From positions 13,617,001 to 13,681,000 of the forward strand of contig JBBMNZ010000007.1 of NCBI GenBank assembly GCA_037954325.1: a DNA stretch of 64,000 nt, in the 5' to 3' direction. Below the pieces are notes generated by a model. The model ran no database searches, had not been told where the DNA came from, and worked only from the letters and a program-made list of their open reading frames with translations. Origin of the DNA: Fistularia commersonii. Lineage: Eukaryota > Chordata > Actinopteri > Syngnathiformes > Fistulariidae. The position numbers and the translations under genes were made by a program. Shown piece after piece: positions 12,801-23,400 of the stretch (positions are counted from its first letter, which is position 1; every line of letters begins with the position of its first letter).

Positions 12801-15653
12801 CTTTTTTTGGGTTCACTTGAATGTTAAAATCTGTCTATTGGTTTATTGGGTACTGTGAGAGTAGAAACACACACAGCCATAATTCATAAATGGTAGACAG
12901 CCCTCATGACTGACTTCTTCCCCGCCACTGAATCCCCACTGGGCCACCAACAAAGGAAAAAAAATTGCTTTGTGTGCTCCAGAATGACAGTGATGAGTCT
13001 TTACCTTGGTACCGATTCCCACACAGTGACTGATGAAGAGCCGGCGTCTTCGTCCGCTGCACACATCTTCACGTGAACCCTGAGCCACACATCGATCTCC
13101 CAGGCTGCAGACACAATTCTTTTTGTACAAGTAATTTTGGGCATTACGGGACACCTTTCATCCAGTCCTGCTGTTGTCAAGAGAAAACAGACAGGCCTAC
13201 AAGTGATACCTTAAAACATTGGTGCTAATTTGATATGGATTAATACTAAGAAAGATGAGAATTGTACCTATTATCTAAACAAACGACTAAAATAAACAAA
13301 CAAATGTAACATTCAACAACAGTATACAAAAACCACTGTTGTGATATCTTATCAGATTGTGGTTGGTTATCTGGTTTAAATGGCTCTAAGATTTTTCACT
13401 TGTTGGTGATGGAGGTGCTTTTGTTCAAAAATCTGTTCTGGCCCTTTTTCATAAAAAAAAAGTGTCTAAAGTCAAAAAGGCTGTGTGATACTCAAAATCT
13501 CTTTTCTCGAAACAGCTTCATACACACTGCTTGAAAGGCCTGCAGTGCACAGCCACTAAACTATGAGTGGATGATCAGTGTGTGTGGGGGGTGGGAAGGG
13601 TTTCGCAAACATCACGTTTCCTCTAGCTTGAAGAGGCACTGAACTGCTGCTACTGGGTTTCTTCATTGTCCATTCAGTGCATTTAAATGCTCTGTCCCTT
13701 TTTAACATCTTTGTTCTTGTCTTCTTGGTCCTCCTGCTTCCCAGGGTGCCCCTCTGCTCGAATGCCGCTGCTGTCACTGTCACACGTGTACTACCCACCG
13801 TCCTTCCTTCCTCCCGTTGCACTCTGTTAGCCCTGGAGTCCAGGTCCTTCTCTTTCCTTTCCTCTATTCAACCCTTGACCATCACACATCTGCTTATATG
13901 CCACTCCCTCCCCTGGTTCTTTCTTGTTGTTCGAGTGTTCGATTTGTTTGTGTCTTCTTAAGGTTGAACCATTACTGCTCTCTTCATCTCTTTACTTTCT
14001 CATTCTCATCTTCATCTCATATCTTAGGAGTTTGACATGCAGTTAGTTGTGGTTAAGTTTGTTATTTGATTGATGTGTTTCAGCTTTGTCTGGTGGTTTT
14101 AATTGTGTCAGAGTGAATTTGATTTGTTGTTGTTGAAACCAGACTTTGGAATTGTCTGCTGTTGGATAGTTTTCTGCTTGATTACATCTCCTTTTCTGAC
14201 ATGGTGAACTGATGGTCCCATAAATAGGGGAGAATTTTAAGTTTTTTAAGCTCCTTAATATATTTTTTTAGTCTCTTTAAATTCTACCTCTGCATAAATA
14301 CATCAGTCGCTGTGTCTCTTGACTGCTAATGATGTCCTGGTGATTGGTGTACTGCAATATGTTGTTTTAGAGCTGCTACACAACATTGCTATTGCCTCCC
14401 GGGGTATCTTTCAATCAAAAGGTCTGGAACCAGTTTCAATCCAAGCGTTTTGAAACCTTTATTCAAGTCCCATCACTGTAGACCAGAACCAGTGAACTAT
14501 CAAAACAAGACGTTGCACAATTTACAATGGATGCCTGGAGGATCCCTCACACCCGTATGCAGTATTTCCCACAGATAATCAATGTCATGACATGAAGTCT
14601 CAACCAAACCCTGAGCTTCCTCAGCAGGCCCTCTTTTTCTCTGCTCTTCTTATCATCTCCCTCCCTTCTCCATACTGTTCAGTGCAAACACGCCCACCAG
14701 GGCCATCACAGTTATCCAAGAAAATCCAAGCATCTTTTGGTTTTCGTTCTAAAGTAATGGGATTTTAAACCAATTTTATTGAAAAGCCCACAACCCCGAC
14801 CGGTTAAAGTCAGGTCCATGGACTGATACACAACCATCATCAGCTGACAGCTAGTCTCATACCATGACATACTATTTCAAACTAACGCACAAAGCATTGG
14901 TAGACTTTTGAATGCCACATACTGTAGCTACATAGAGACCAGCCAAGCCAGTGCTAACAAAGATACAGTCTTTTTTTTTTTCCCCAAGGAATCCAAGCAG
15001 AAGTCATATTGTCTCCACCGCACTGAAACAAATTGATGATAAATAGGGTTTCTTCAGTTTTATTCCACATGAACTTATATTTGCTCTATCCTCAAATTGA
15101 TAGATTAAACAATTCATGGTAATGTTGATTAAAATCACATTTTATTTAAATCCACCCCTTTATGATGGACGACCATTAGAAAGTTCTGCAATGCAAGTTA
15201 TATGTCACCTCTTTAATTATTCCCACCCAGTTTCACAACAATGGCACAAGGAATCTCTTTTGCCTCTGGTAGCAAAGCATGACTGACTTGTGAGTTGAGA
15301 CAGTCATAGCTTGGGTTCATTGCTGCGGCGTTCAGAGAGGCAAGACTGAGTGTTTTTTCTGTCAAGCATCCTCCATTTTGTGGATTGAGACCTCAGTGTC
15401 TGTGATTAAATCATGATCACTGGACAGTACCTCTAATCCACATGCACGTGTGTGAGCTGAGGACTTGTCAGTGTGGCGCAATGGTCTCCACTGCCGCCCG
15501 ACTCACGTCCTCCTCCCTCCCTCCCCTCGGCAGATCGACCCCCTGGAGATGGACGCAGACATGCAGTCCCTGGGCAGCACCACCTGGCTCTTGGATCAGC
15601 GAGACTCCAACAGGCGCCCAGTCAGCACCAAGTATGAAACCACCATATTCTGA
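786..15653 (+). CDS. anks1a: ANKS1A (Odin), 3' part: SAM1 end, SAM2, PTB domain and C-terminus (partial, 5' end outside window)
   Basis: Ankyrin-repeat/SAM/PTB adaptor. In mammals the family binds Eph receptors and affects EGFR trafficking and endocytosis. Ten coding exons join in frame: 786-884, 2888-3034, 5687-5794, 6628-6798, 10233-10370, 10667-10738, 10849-10932, 11028-11165, 12602-12778 and 15534-15653, giving 416 residues then TGA. Visible in order are the end of SAM1 ([10 protein letters not shown]), SAM2 ([14 protein letters not shown] to [10 protein letters not shown]), a basic/Ser-rich linker, a PTB domain ([52 protein letters not shown]) and the tail [34 protein letters not shown] and the tail fit ANKS1A better than ANKS1B. 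All internal exons are phase 0. Ankyrin repeats and the first part of SAM1 lie upstream of base 1. The gene is convergent with tcp11. Confidence 0.95.
885..2887 (+). other. anks1a: anks1a intron
   Basis: 2.0 kb, AT-rich, GT-AG. No exon, repeat family or RNA gene recognised. A short T/A run lies near 2633-2648. Confidence 0.7.
2888..3034 (+). CDS. anks1a: anks1a coding exon: SAM2, first part
   Basis: 49 codons, phase 0. Acceptor gttag, donor caat|gtaaga. Encodes [28 protein letters not shown] and LWELEIVN, the helical core of the second SAM domain. Confidence 0.94.
3250..3297. repeat. (GT)n microsatellite, interrupted
   Basis: Alternating GT with several interruptions, ending in a GCGCGCAC tract that could adopt Z-DNA. 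Confidence 0.8.
4985..5078. repeat. (ATGG)n / (GGCTGGAT)n microsatellite
   Basis: Begins as GGCTGGAT units and becomes a near-pure ATGG tetranucleotide array. Such arrays often extend the ATGGATGG tail of the tRNA-headed teleost SINE seen elsewhere in this window. Confidence 0.9.
5687..5794 (+). CDS. anks1a: anks1a coding exon: SAM2, end
   Basis: 36 codons, phase 0. Acceptor cctcttcag, donor tatg|gtatgg. Encodes [17 protein letters not shown], the last SAM2 helix, then a basic linker ending SRRLSPIM. Confidence 0.94.
5795..6627 (+). other. anks1a: anks1a intron
   Basis: 833 bp, AT-rich, GT-AG. Nothing else recognised. Confidence 0.65.
6628..6798 (+). CDS. anks1a: anks1a coding exon: linker between SAM2 and PTB
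   Basis: 57 codons, phase 0. Acceptor tcattgcag, donor gta|gtgagt. Low-complexity Ser/Thr/Arg-rich linker ([20 protein letters not shown]), poorly conserved in the family. Assigned from the open frame, splice sites and phase. Confidence 0.85.
6799..10232 (+). other. anks1a: anks1a intron
   Basis: 3.4 kb intron. Contains overlapping open frames on both strands at about 9328-9686 that match no family I know. Otherwise AT-rich without recognisable repeats. Confidence 0.6.
10233..10370 (+). CDS. anks1a: anks1a coding exon: linker and start of PTB
   Basis: 46 codons, phase 0. Acceptor tttttgcag, donor caact|gtaagt. Encodes [12 protein letters not shown] then [18 protein letters not shown], the entry to the PTB domain (mammalian HHPEKLIFQSCDYKA). 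Confidence 0.94.
10667..10738 (+). CDS. anks1a: anks1a coding exon: PTB (YLGSM strand)
   Basis: 24 codons, phase 0. Acceptor gttatag, donor ttagg|gtgggt. Encodes [20 protein letters not shown], the diagnostic first strand and helix of the phosphotyrosine-binding domain. Confidence 0.95.
10849..10932 (+). CDS. anks1a: anks1a coding exon: PTB
   Basis: 28 codons, phase 0. Acceptor gattgcag, donor caaag|gtttgt. Encodes [22 protein letters not shown] beta strands. Confidence 0.94.
11028..11165 (+). CDS. anks1a: anks1a coding exon: PTB core
   Basis: 46 codons, phase 0. Acceptor accattag, donor gaggtg|gtaagt. Encodes [26 protein letters not shown] and CHVFSTVEV, the most conserved part of the domain. 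Confidence 0.96.
11166..12601 (+). other. anks1a: anks1a intron
   Basis: 1.4 kb, GT-AG. A short poly-A run lies at about 12540-12549. No element recognised. Confidence 0.65.
12602..12778 (+). CDS. anks1a: anks1a coding exon: PTB C-terminal helix and linker
   Basis: 59 codons, phase 0. Acceptor cttttacag, donor tctgca|gtgagt. Encodes [20 protein letters not shown], the PTB C-terminal helix, followed by [11 protein letters not shown] and a Ser/Arg-rich segment. Confidence 0.95.
12779..15533 (+). other. anks1a: anks1a last intron
   Basis: 2.75 kb. T/C-rich stretches occur around 13680-14030. No exon or repeat family identified. Confidence 0.6.
15534..15653 (+). CDS. anks1a: anks1a terminal coding exon
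   Basis: 39 codons plus TGA at 15651-15653. Acceptor cccctcggcag. Encodes [14 protein letters not shown] and the C-terminus STKYETTIF, which is near-invariant in ANKS1A/ANKS1B. Confidence 0.95.
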   Translation: MDPLEMDADMQSLGSTTWLLDQRDSNRRPVSTKYETTIF

Positions 15654-15740
15654 GACCAGAACCCCGAAGCCGGCCCTCTCACCCCCATACTTTCCTCTCC
15701 CGCTCACATCCGATTCACCATTCTCTTGCTCTCTCTCTTA

Positions 15741-15746
15741 CATACA

Positions 15747-15783
<37 letters not shown>
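15741..15783. repeat. (CA)n microsatellite
   Basis: CATACACACA units passing into pure CA. Lies in the anks1a 3' UTR. Confidence 0.9.
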
Positions 15784-15784
<1 letters not shown>

Positions 15785-16162
15785 TTTATGCATATAGTAA
15801 GAGCCCCGTGCCTTCTCACTGTGATGGTATAGCCACCCTCAGGGCTGCCTCCTCCTGCACCTCTCCTTTGCCCTGCCCAGCGACCCACACCAAACTCTTA
15901 CCCGCAATGACAAAAAACTCCTGCGGCACTCCTGCGCCTTCCCATCATCCCTGGCAGCCTCCCTTGCTGCTGCAGCCAATGGCGGAGCCCCGGAGCTGAG
16001 GATGCTGGACTGAACTAAATTTACGGTGGCCCTGCTCTCTCAACCAAACTGCCTCTTCCTCCTCACCCTCCTCTTCCTCCTCCTGACAACTTGCATCTGC
16101 CTCCAGCCCCTTGATAGCTCCCAGAGGTTGCATATTTATTCTTCTTCCTCCGCTTTCAGGCC

Positions 16163-16168
16163 ATTAAA
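16163..16168 (+). terminator. anks1a: candidate polyadenylation signal ATTAAA (anks1a)
   Basis: ATTAAA about 510 bases after the stop codon. Common variant signal; usage not shown. Confidence 0.3.
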
Positions 16169-16639
16169 AAATGATTCTCCACAGGCAAAACAAGCATGTT
16201 CAGGTTTTAATTTTTTTTTTTCTCCGAACTCCGGACTTTGACTTTGGCTTGAATTAAGTAAAACATGCATTTTTTGCAGTATTTTGGCCTGTGTGTTAAT
16301 TAGAAAGCCCATTTTTACATAAAAAAGATTATGAATCTGTATAATGCAAGGGTTTTTTTTTTTTGCCTTTTTATTTTACCAAGTATACAATTGTTTTACT
16401 TTAAGACAGTTACTATTTTTTTTTTTTCTTTCTCCATCTGTAGCTTGTCCTGTCTTACCAGGCATCTACCACTGTGAGGCACAATGAGGAGGCTGCTTTG
16501 CTAGCATGGGATGCAAGACGGACAATTAATCAGTGGCAGGCAAAAAGCAGCAAATAGTAGTTGTTTCTACGCATTTGTAAAATGTTCATTATTCATTCAA
16601 CACCAAGATGGATGGGTCATAAATCTCACAAGCGTACAC

Positions 16640-16643
<4 letters not shown>

Positions 16644-16672
<29 letters not shown>
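16644..16672. repeat. (CA)n microsatellite
   Basis: About 14 uninterrupted CA units. Confidence 0.9.
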
Positions 16673-16673
<1 letters not shown>

Positions 16674-17156
16674 GCAGGCAGACAACTTTCCGACAGTTAA
16701 TCGAGGAGAACAGCCCTACTTCATTTCAGTCCCCCACCCTCATCCTGACCACTTAAATACTGCACTCCTCCCATTCTTCTAAAAGACCTCTTCTGATTCC
16801 CTGGTGTATTAAATCGACTGAAACCGAGAGACTTCGGCTGGGATGTTTGTGTTCTTATGATGGTACAGTTTTGTCCAGATGAGGGTCTTTGCTCTGGCCT
16901 TGTACTGCCTTGTGCCTCTCAGCATTCATGGTAGCACCGAGAGACTGCAAATAACATCTACTTGCCAATTTTAAAAAAAGGAAACAAACAAACAAAAAAA
17001 AAAGAAACAAAGTAACAAACATAAGAACAACACTGTGTTACAACTTGGCACTCTCCCTTTGAATACCTTTTTTTTTCTTTTCTTACAGTCAAAATAGGAT
17101 ATCAGTAGATTTTGTGATACTTTTTGATAGACTGGAAAATATTTTGGGAAGGAATG

Positions 17157-17162
17157 AATAAA
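17157..17162 (+). terminator. anks1a: candidate polyadenylation signal AATAAA (anks1a)
   Basis: Canonical hexamer about 1.5 kb after the stop codon in AT-rich sequence. Confidence 0.35.
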
Positions 17163-17180
17163 AATAGATCATGAAGGATC

Positions 17181-19390
17181 CTGATATTGATTATAAAAAT
17201 GTGTAGCAAAAAAGTAGAATGTCACCCAAAAAAAAAGGCTTTTGCATTTCACAATTAAAAAATCTAGTCAAAACATCTTTAATATTTTGTTTGAGTCTAA
17301 TAAAGAGCCTGAAGCATGATTTAGGGCACACTTCCCAACTTAGCATCTTATTATATCGACTAAAATGGGTTAATATCTGTGCTGTTTCATGCCAATTTAG
17401 AATTGGGTGCAGCACACACAAGTATGTCACGTGAAAGATAAACAAACGTAAAACGTTAATCCCACTAGATTAAGAGAACCAAATCTAAATGTTCGAGTGC
17501 TGTGGTAAAACAAATTGATTTGTTATACTGAAAACGTGACACTGTTTTTTTAAAAAAAACAAACAATTTTCTCCTGCACTGTGACTCAAAAAATGCTTGT
17601 TGTGGAGTTGACACATATCTGTGGGTTCTCCCCTGTGTGCACTACCTACCGTGTGTGCTTGTTTCTGTCTGTCCACATGGGAGTTTTTTAGGACTGTTAC
17701 TGTCATATCCCTGGCTGCCGTCCTCTTTTTGTGTATGCTGCAGGAGATGTGAGGTATTGAGCTCCTGGAGACTGACTGTTAACATGCAACTGGTCTGTGT
17801 GCGGTACCATGGATGTGCCATTGCCACTCTGTTCTGACTGTTAACTGTTAGCTTCCACTGATGATGCATGATGGCAGTGTTTTTTTGTGTGTGATGCACT
17901 TGGCCTGAGCAGTCTATGTTTGTACTGTAGCAGCGTCTACTTCCTTCTCACGCATCTGCCATTCGCTTTTTATGTTCCCTCTCTTTGTTACACCATTACA
18001 GCGATTCATCTTCACCCATGTTTTCATTGTCACGTATGTCCTTCCATTAAATATGTCGCCAAGACAACCTGCTCTCGTATGGATGCAGAATATAAAAGCA
18101 TTACATTTTGATGAGCAGCAGCTATTTAAAGCAAGTTTTGGTGGCATGATACGGCTGTGCATGTATAGGTTTGTTAACATTGATGTTTTCCTTGTGTAGC
18201 TCACCCCAGCGTTCAAGTTTCCGGATACCAAGCTGTGAGTTGAAGGGGAGCAGCCGATATGAGCATGTGTGTTGAGTTAGCGAGCAGAAATGTGGAAAAA
18301 CATAGCAAGAGGGGCGGAAAAGAAAAAAAAAAAAAAAAAAGATGTAAACAAAGTGAAGGGCCAACCGGCGCTACGCTGACATTTAGATCTTATTCTGTAT
18401 ATCCTGCTCCTCCACTGGCCCTGATATGAATCCCGACACACAGAGGAAAGGTAACCTGTTGTCCTACATCACTGGCCAAACAGGACCTGGGTATCACTCC
18501 TGCCTTTGGAAAGGTCAGTCAAAAAGGTCAATTCTGTTTCCTGGCCTCCAAATGACTTTCTGATCTTGTCATGTAGGTACTGTAATGTTTAGAGCACTGT
18601 AGAGCATTAAGATTTATATTGATTCAAGTTTATCAGAGATAGTAACTGTGGGAGTTTGTAACTGAGAGAGGAAGAAATGGATATGTGACAAGATGTAGAG
18701 AAAAATAAAACTGTACCAGCATACAATGCTTTGCCCATGTTTGTGGACAGAGTATGGTTTGTCAATGAAATGTGATACTGTTTCAAATTTCAAAGCAATA
18801 TTATATTAATGAAATTAAATAATACAATGAGAAAAGAGTCCCTCTAGTTTGATGTCAGCATTGATTTTCCATGGTTGAGTAATTTTCTTTGTTTTTCACT
18901 CATCATCCAACAGTATTATTGTTACTATTGGACAGATAATTGTTATACTCCTTGAAGATCATGGAAAGTGTGACCAACTAAATCACAGGTAAATTCAAGG
19001 AGACATTTTTAAATTAAAATGCAGTTATAAATTGAATCTTTGTACCTACTGCTGTTCTAAAAATGGCAATCAATTCATTACTGAATATCGCACAAATTAC
19101 TTCAACTTTGAAGGAAAGCTAAAGGCCTCTTTAATCTGTCTACTGTTACAAAAAGAACATTTTGCAACTCACAGGGAGTAAGAAGTTCCAGGAAAAAAAT
19201 GACAAAATCCTAAAAGTCCTCATGATGGATTTTAAGCAACAATTTTTTAAGGCTCCTTACATGAAAATTTAAGGACAACACCACGAAGCCTAAGTGGACT
19301 TAAGTAACTATGCCCTGAAGATATCAGAAAAAAGGTCATAAAACTGTGAATGAAAGCATTTCAGGTCTCACTCAAGGCATTCACTGCTAG
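17181..19390. other. intergenic region between convergent anks1a and tcp11
   Basis: AT-rich. A poly-A run lies at about 18323-18340 and a candidate acceptor followed by a short open stretch at 18200-18237. No gene recognised. Confidence 0.5.
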
Positions 19391-19393
19391 ATA

Positions 19394-19399
19394 TTTATT
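19394..19399 (-). terminator. tcp11: candidate polyadenylation signal AATAAA (tcp11)
   Basis: AATAAA on the minus strand, about 820 bases past the tcp11 stop codon. Nearest canonical hexamer I saw. Confidence 0.35.
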
Positions 19400-20215
19400 T
19401 ACAGTATTAAAATGTGAACATCCAGTTATCAGTGTATAATTTGTTAATTTTGTGATGCAGTGCATCAGCCCTTAATCTACATTTCCTCACAACAATGTAA
19501 CACTGACCAATTCCCATTTTAAGAGTTTAATAAATCATAATAAACAGGAAATCAAACTGGACAAATAGCTTCCTGAAAAACAATCAAGCAGTCATTAGGT
19601 CTGCAACATATCTATTGTTTACAGTTCAGTAAAATATTTAAAATTTAAGTTTTTACTCTTAATACTAATGTGAAAAGAAAAAACAAATGAACAAGAAGAG
19701 TAATTCATTACAAGGTTGTTTTAGTCTTATCTGGAAAAGATTCTTTGGCTTTGCCTGTATGAGGAGGAAACATGTTTTTTTTGGTTCATGATTGCAAGGT
19801 GCAACAAAACAGCATTGAAAGAAAGTTTAAAAAGTGCTTATAGACTTTGGTATATGACAGAGAGATTCTCTTTGATTTTCATACATATACATCTGTCAAC
19901 ATAAAAATACAGGGATACACCAACCACGCATTGAAACCAACATTATTATATAGAAAGTAAAAGCATGACCTATCTGACACCTGTGTTTCTTGGGGGTGTT
20001 TTGGGTCCCCCCAAAAAAGGTGCATTGTCAATGTAAAACAAGTAATTTCTGCATGAAATTTTGATGTCCTTAAAACACCATCAGCCCACCAATAGATATT
20101 ATTAGTCCATATGGCCTCAGGGAACCAGTTGTGGGATAACTTGTCAATTCTGGGGGCCTCTTGACAATGATTTGTTACATTGAGGATTATATCAATCCTA
20201 AGGGTTGGTTTTATC
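19395..20215 (-). other. tcp11: tcp11 3' UTR (inferred)
   Basis: Downstream of the TGA on the minus strand and AT-rich, with no other gene. Extent rests only on the AATAAA at 19394-19399. Confidence 0.4.
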
Positions 20216-20448
20216 TCAACGTGTATCTTCTGCAGTCTCAGCCTCCCCGGCTGTGAAAAGCAGTTTTCTCAGTATGGGTGCGTAGAAGGGACCAAAGACT
20301 GTCCGGTTGAAGTGGACAATTTGCCTGAAGGCCTTTCCCAGCCCAGTGAGTTCAGCACTCACCAGCCTGAGAGCAGCATGCAACTCTGGACTCCTTTTCG
20401 CAGAGTTGCCCTCTAGCATGGCCTGGAGGAGGTCCTGTACTCTCTCGC
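20216..20448 (-). CDS. tcp11: tcp11 exon 9 (C-terminus)
   Basis: Acceptor tcaaacag, stop TGA at 20216-20218. Encodes ERVQDLLQAMLEGN, SAELTGLGKAFRQIVHFNRT and VFGPFYAPILRKLL, the conserved family C-terminus. Confidence 0.93.
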
Positions 20449-23400
20449 CTGTTTGATGGAGCCAGCAGAAAGGGGTGAAAACGTGGGAGAAAGCAGAGGG
20501 AGGTTAACTTTGAAGCAGCCCACACATCGACTTTAAAACATTCACGATGACAGACATAAACTAAATAACATTAAAAATGAACGCTTGAATTCTTTTTAAC
20601 TGCAAATAGTCAACATAAGAAACAAACATAGAAACTTGTTTTTAATTAAATAATAAAATTGATTTTGAGTTAATTTGACCTGAAATTCAATTAACCATTG
20701 TCTGACACAAAATATCATTCATGTCCTATAACTCATACGGAATGATATATATATGGACATAGTAGTGACCAAAGTGAGCTTTATGATTCCAGCATTATCT
20801 GTCCGTCAGTGCTAGTTTAAAAAAGAATTACCATTGTATAGAAATTACACTGGATGGCTCCATTCTTAACTTGATTAATTACCTAACTGACAAGTTTCTT
20901 TAATGAGAGGAGAATGCTGTATCACTAGCTCTTATGTCTTAATAAATGTTGAAAAAAATGTTGTATGTTTGGCTCTTAAAAACCCACTATAATGATATTA
21001 GCAAATGATCACTACCAGCTATGTGTGGTTTCCTGTTCTCTTTCAGCATAGCTGGAAAGGTTTCTTGGTATTTCAGTATTAAATAGTATCTTCATTGGGA
21101 GACTAGAGCTCTTGTTCGAGGACTGCCTTCTGCTTTCCCTTAATGTTCGGGTAGCCACCTTCAATAAAGTATTTACATTCTGGAAGCTTGGGTGGGATTA
21201 GGACAACTGATCTTTATGTTATTCAAGACACAAAATGACTAAATAAAGGATGACAAATGAGGCAATCTATCGAGAGAAAACAGTTTTTTGTATCAGCCTA
21301 ACCTATGACAGTGCGGACAGGGTGGCTCTGTTTCCACAGGTCAGATATCTGTCCCTTCAGCAGATCCTGGCACTTCTGAGGCAGTGCTGCTCCTCCCTTG
21401 CTGCTTAATGCGCTGTTCACTTGCTGCAGTACAGTCTCTCCCAAACTCAGCAGCGCCTCCCTCAGGTCAGCTTCCCTGCAGTGTCACAGAGCAGCATTTC
21501 AGGATCCAACAGCAGACTTCTTTCCATATTAGTCAGACAACACATTTTGATTGGACTAAAACAAGGACCCTGGGAAGTGTGGATCTTTGAAGAAAGAAAA
21601 AAAGACATATAAATAGTATTTTTTGAAAGACAACTACTTGTCAGTTCACAAGGATTACCTTGTGCTGATAAGAATATTCTGCAAACTCATAATTTTATGC
21701 AAAGGCAAAGAGTCGAGTACTTCTTTATACACAGTTCCTGTTTTGTTATCAAAAGATTCCTTTGTGATTTTTAAAAGCCGCTAACTGTCAAATTATTCAG
21801 ACCCATTTCTTGTTTTTAATTTAGCAACACCAATTCACTAAGGGAGTTCTTTGGAAGCAGACCAACGTTATTCAAAAATTAACAGTTCCATATCACGAAT
21901 GTAATATATGCAGTGTTTTAACCCCCTTCACAAATACACTTAAAGGAAACTATATGTTAATCTTGGGTTTGGTGGTGGCGGCGGTGATGGTGGTGTGCCC
22001 ATGACAGTTATCTGCCTGCAGAAGAGCATTCAGCAGTGAAGAAGTGTTTATTCATACATGGTCTATCTTAAGAGCTTAAATGTGAGCCCCCCCCCCCCCC
22101 CCCCAAAACCCCCTACACATTATTATAGGTTGGACAAGCGAGTGAGCCCAGTATGAGCATCACTTGCTGCGGTTTCACATTTATCCACTAATCATGACAG
22201 GGCCTCTCTTAAACAGAAAGAATGAGGTTAGCTGGATGTGTCCTGACAATCTGGTTGCCTCCTGTCACCTCCATTGGTTTTCTCCTCATACAATACCTGT
22301 TCCCTGCGACAGCCAGTACATGCATCACCATGGTCTCCTCTTACCTGGTGTGACTGCCCTCCAACAGGGCAGTGATGGCCTGCCTGAGTTTACCTACAAA
22401 CCCCTGCAGGAAGAAAACATCGCTCCCACAATGAGTGCTGGTCAGGAGCAACACTGACGCCTCCAGGACAAGCAGGTCGAGCTGCTGGCCTAGAGCATGG
22501 AGGCGATCTCGGTCCATAACCACGGTCTGTGGAAGTAAGGTCAGGGCTGGGCGTCATTTTGTTAAAAACAACTAATTCGCCTCGGACGTGAACACAAAAT
22601 CTGGAATTTCAACATTCCATTTGCAGAGGCTACCCTGGAGCTCTGATGTATTATCACAATGCTTTATCAGGCAATGAGTGAAGTTGTTAATAGATGGTCT
22701 GAATAGTCCCTTGCAATCAATAAAATCAGTGCGAAGAGTGATGTAAGTTTGCAGCAGCTGTGGCTGACCTCGGGGTATTTCTGGTCTTCTGGGTCCCAGT
22801 GTAGCAGACATATGTAGGCGCGATTGAGAACGGCGGTTGCGCTTACAGGACCATAGCTGTCAAATTTGGGGGACTCAGAGCAAGCGACGACAGCTGCCTC
22901 CTCTTCTGATACTGCTGCCTGGAGCCAGGCTGAGGTTTTATCCAGAGACGCTGAACAAAAGGGACCAGTAAGTGACAAGATAATTTATGTCTGTAACAAC
23001 TAAAGCAATTAACATTACAGAACCAGATTTTGATTTAGAAAATAAATGTGTTTGTTTTTCCTACCAACATGAAATAGTTCTTTGATGCAACAAGATATTG
23101 ATTAACTTGACAGCATCATGTACATTTCCATTCCAAAATGAGACGTGAGTAATACTGACATTGTTTTACTCAAATTTACACTGAAAATTACTTAGATTAA
23201 GGGAGACATAAAATCAGACGGTGCTTAAATTAATACAACAATATTCAGCATTATACAATGCTGAATATTGATTGAAAGCCCCCCCCCCACAGACACATAC
23301 ACAGCTTGTGAACAAATTGGCTACTTTCTGGTCCAGTCCAATGGACTGGTTTTCAGGGAAACTTAAAGGGGGACTTCTTAATATTAGTCTGATTTAAAGA

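Larger units (their letters stand above)
15654..17180 (+). other. anks1a: anks1a 3' UTR (extent uncertain)
   Basis: Begins after the stop codon and is initially C/T-rich. Contains two CA microsatellites and T runs. ATTAAA at 16163-16168 and AATAAA at 17157-17162 are the candidate ends. Transcript data would be needed to choose. Confidence 0.45.

Noticed and set aside
13677..14035. + strand ORFs rich in Leu, Phe and Ser
   Set aside because: Pyrimidine-rich intron sequence. No splice-phase compatibility with anks1a is needed, since exons 12602-12778 and 15534-15653 already join in frame.
15442..15999. 185-codon + strand ORF overlapping the last anks1a exon
   Set aside because: Different frame from the true exon (15534-15653), runs through a CA repeat and shows no family similarity.
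22087..22104. Run of 18 C
   Set aside because: Simple homopolymer in a tcp11 intron, length probably uncertain; no functional inference warranted.
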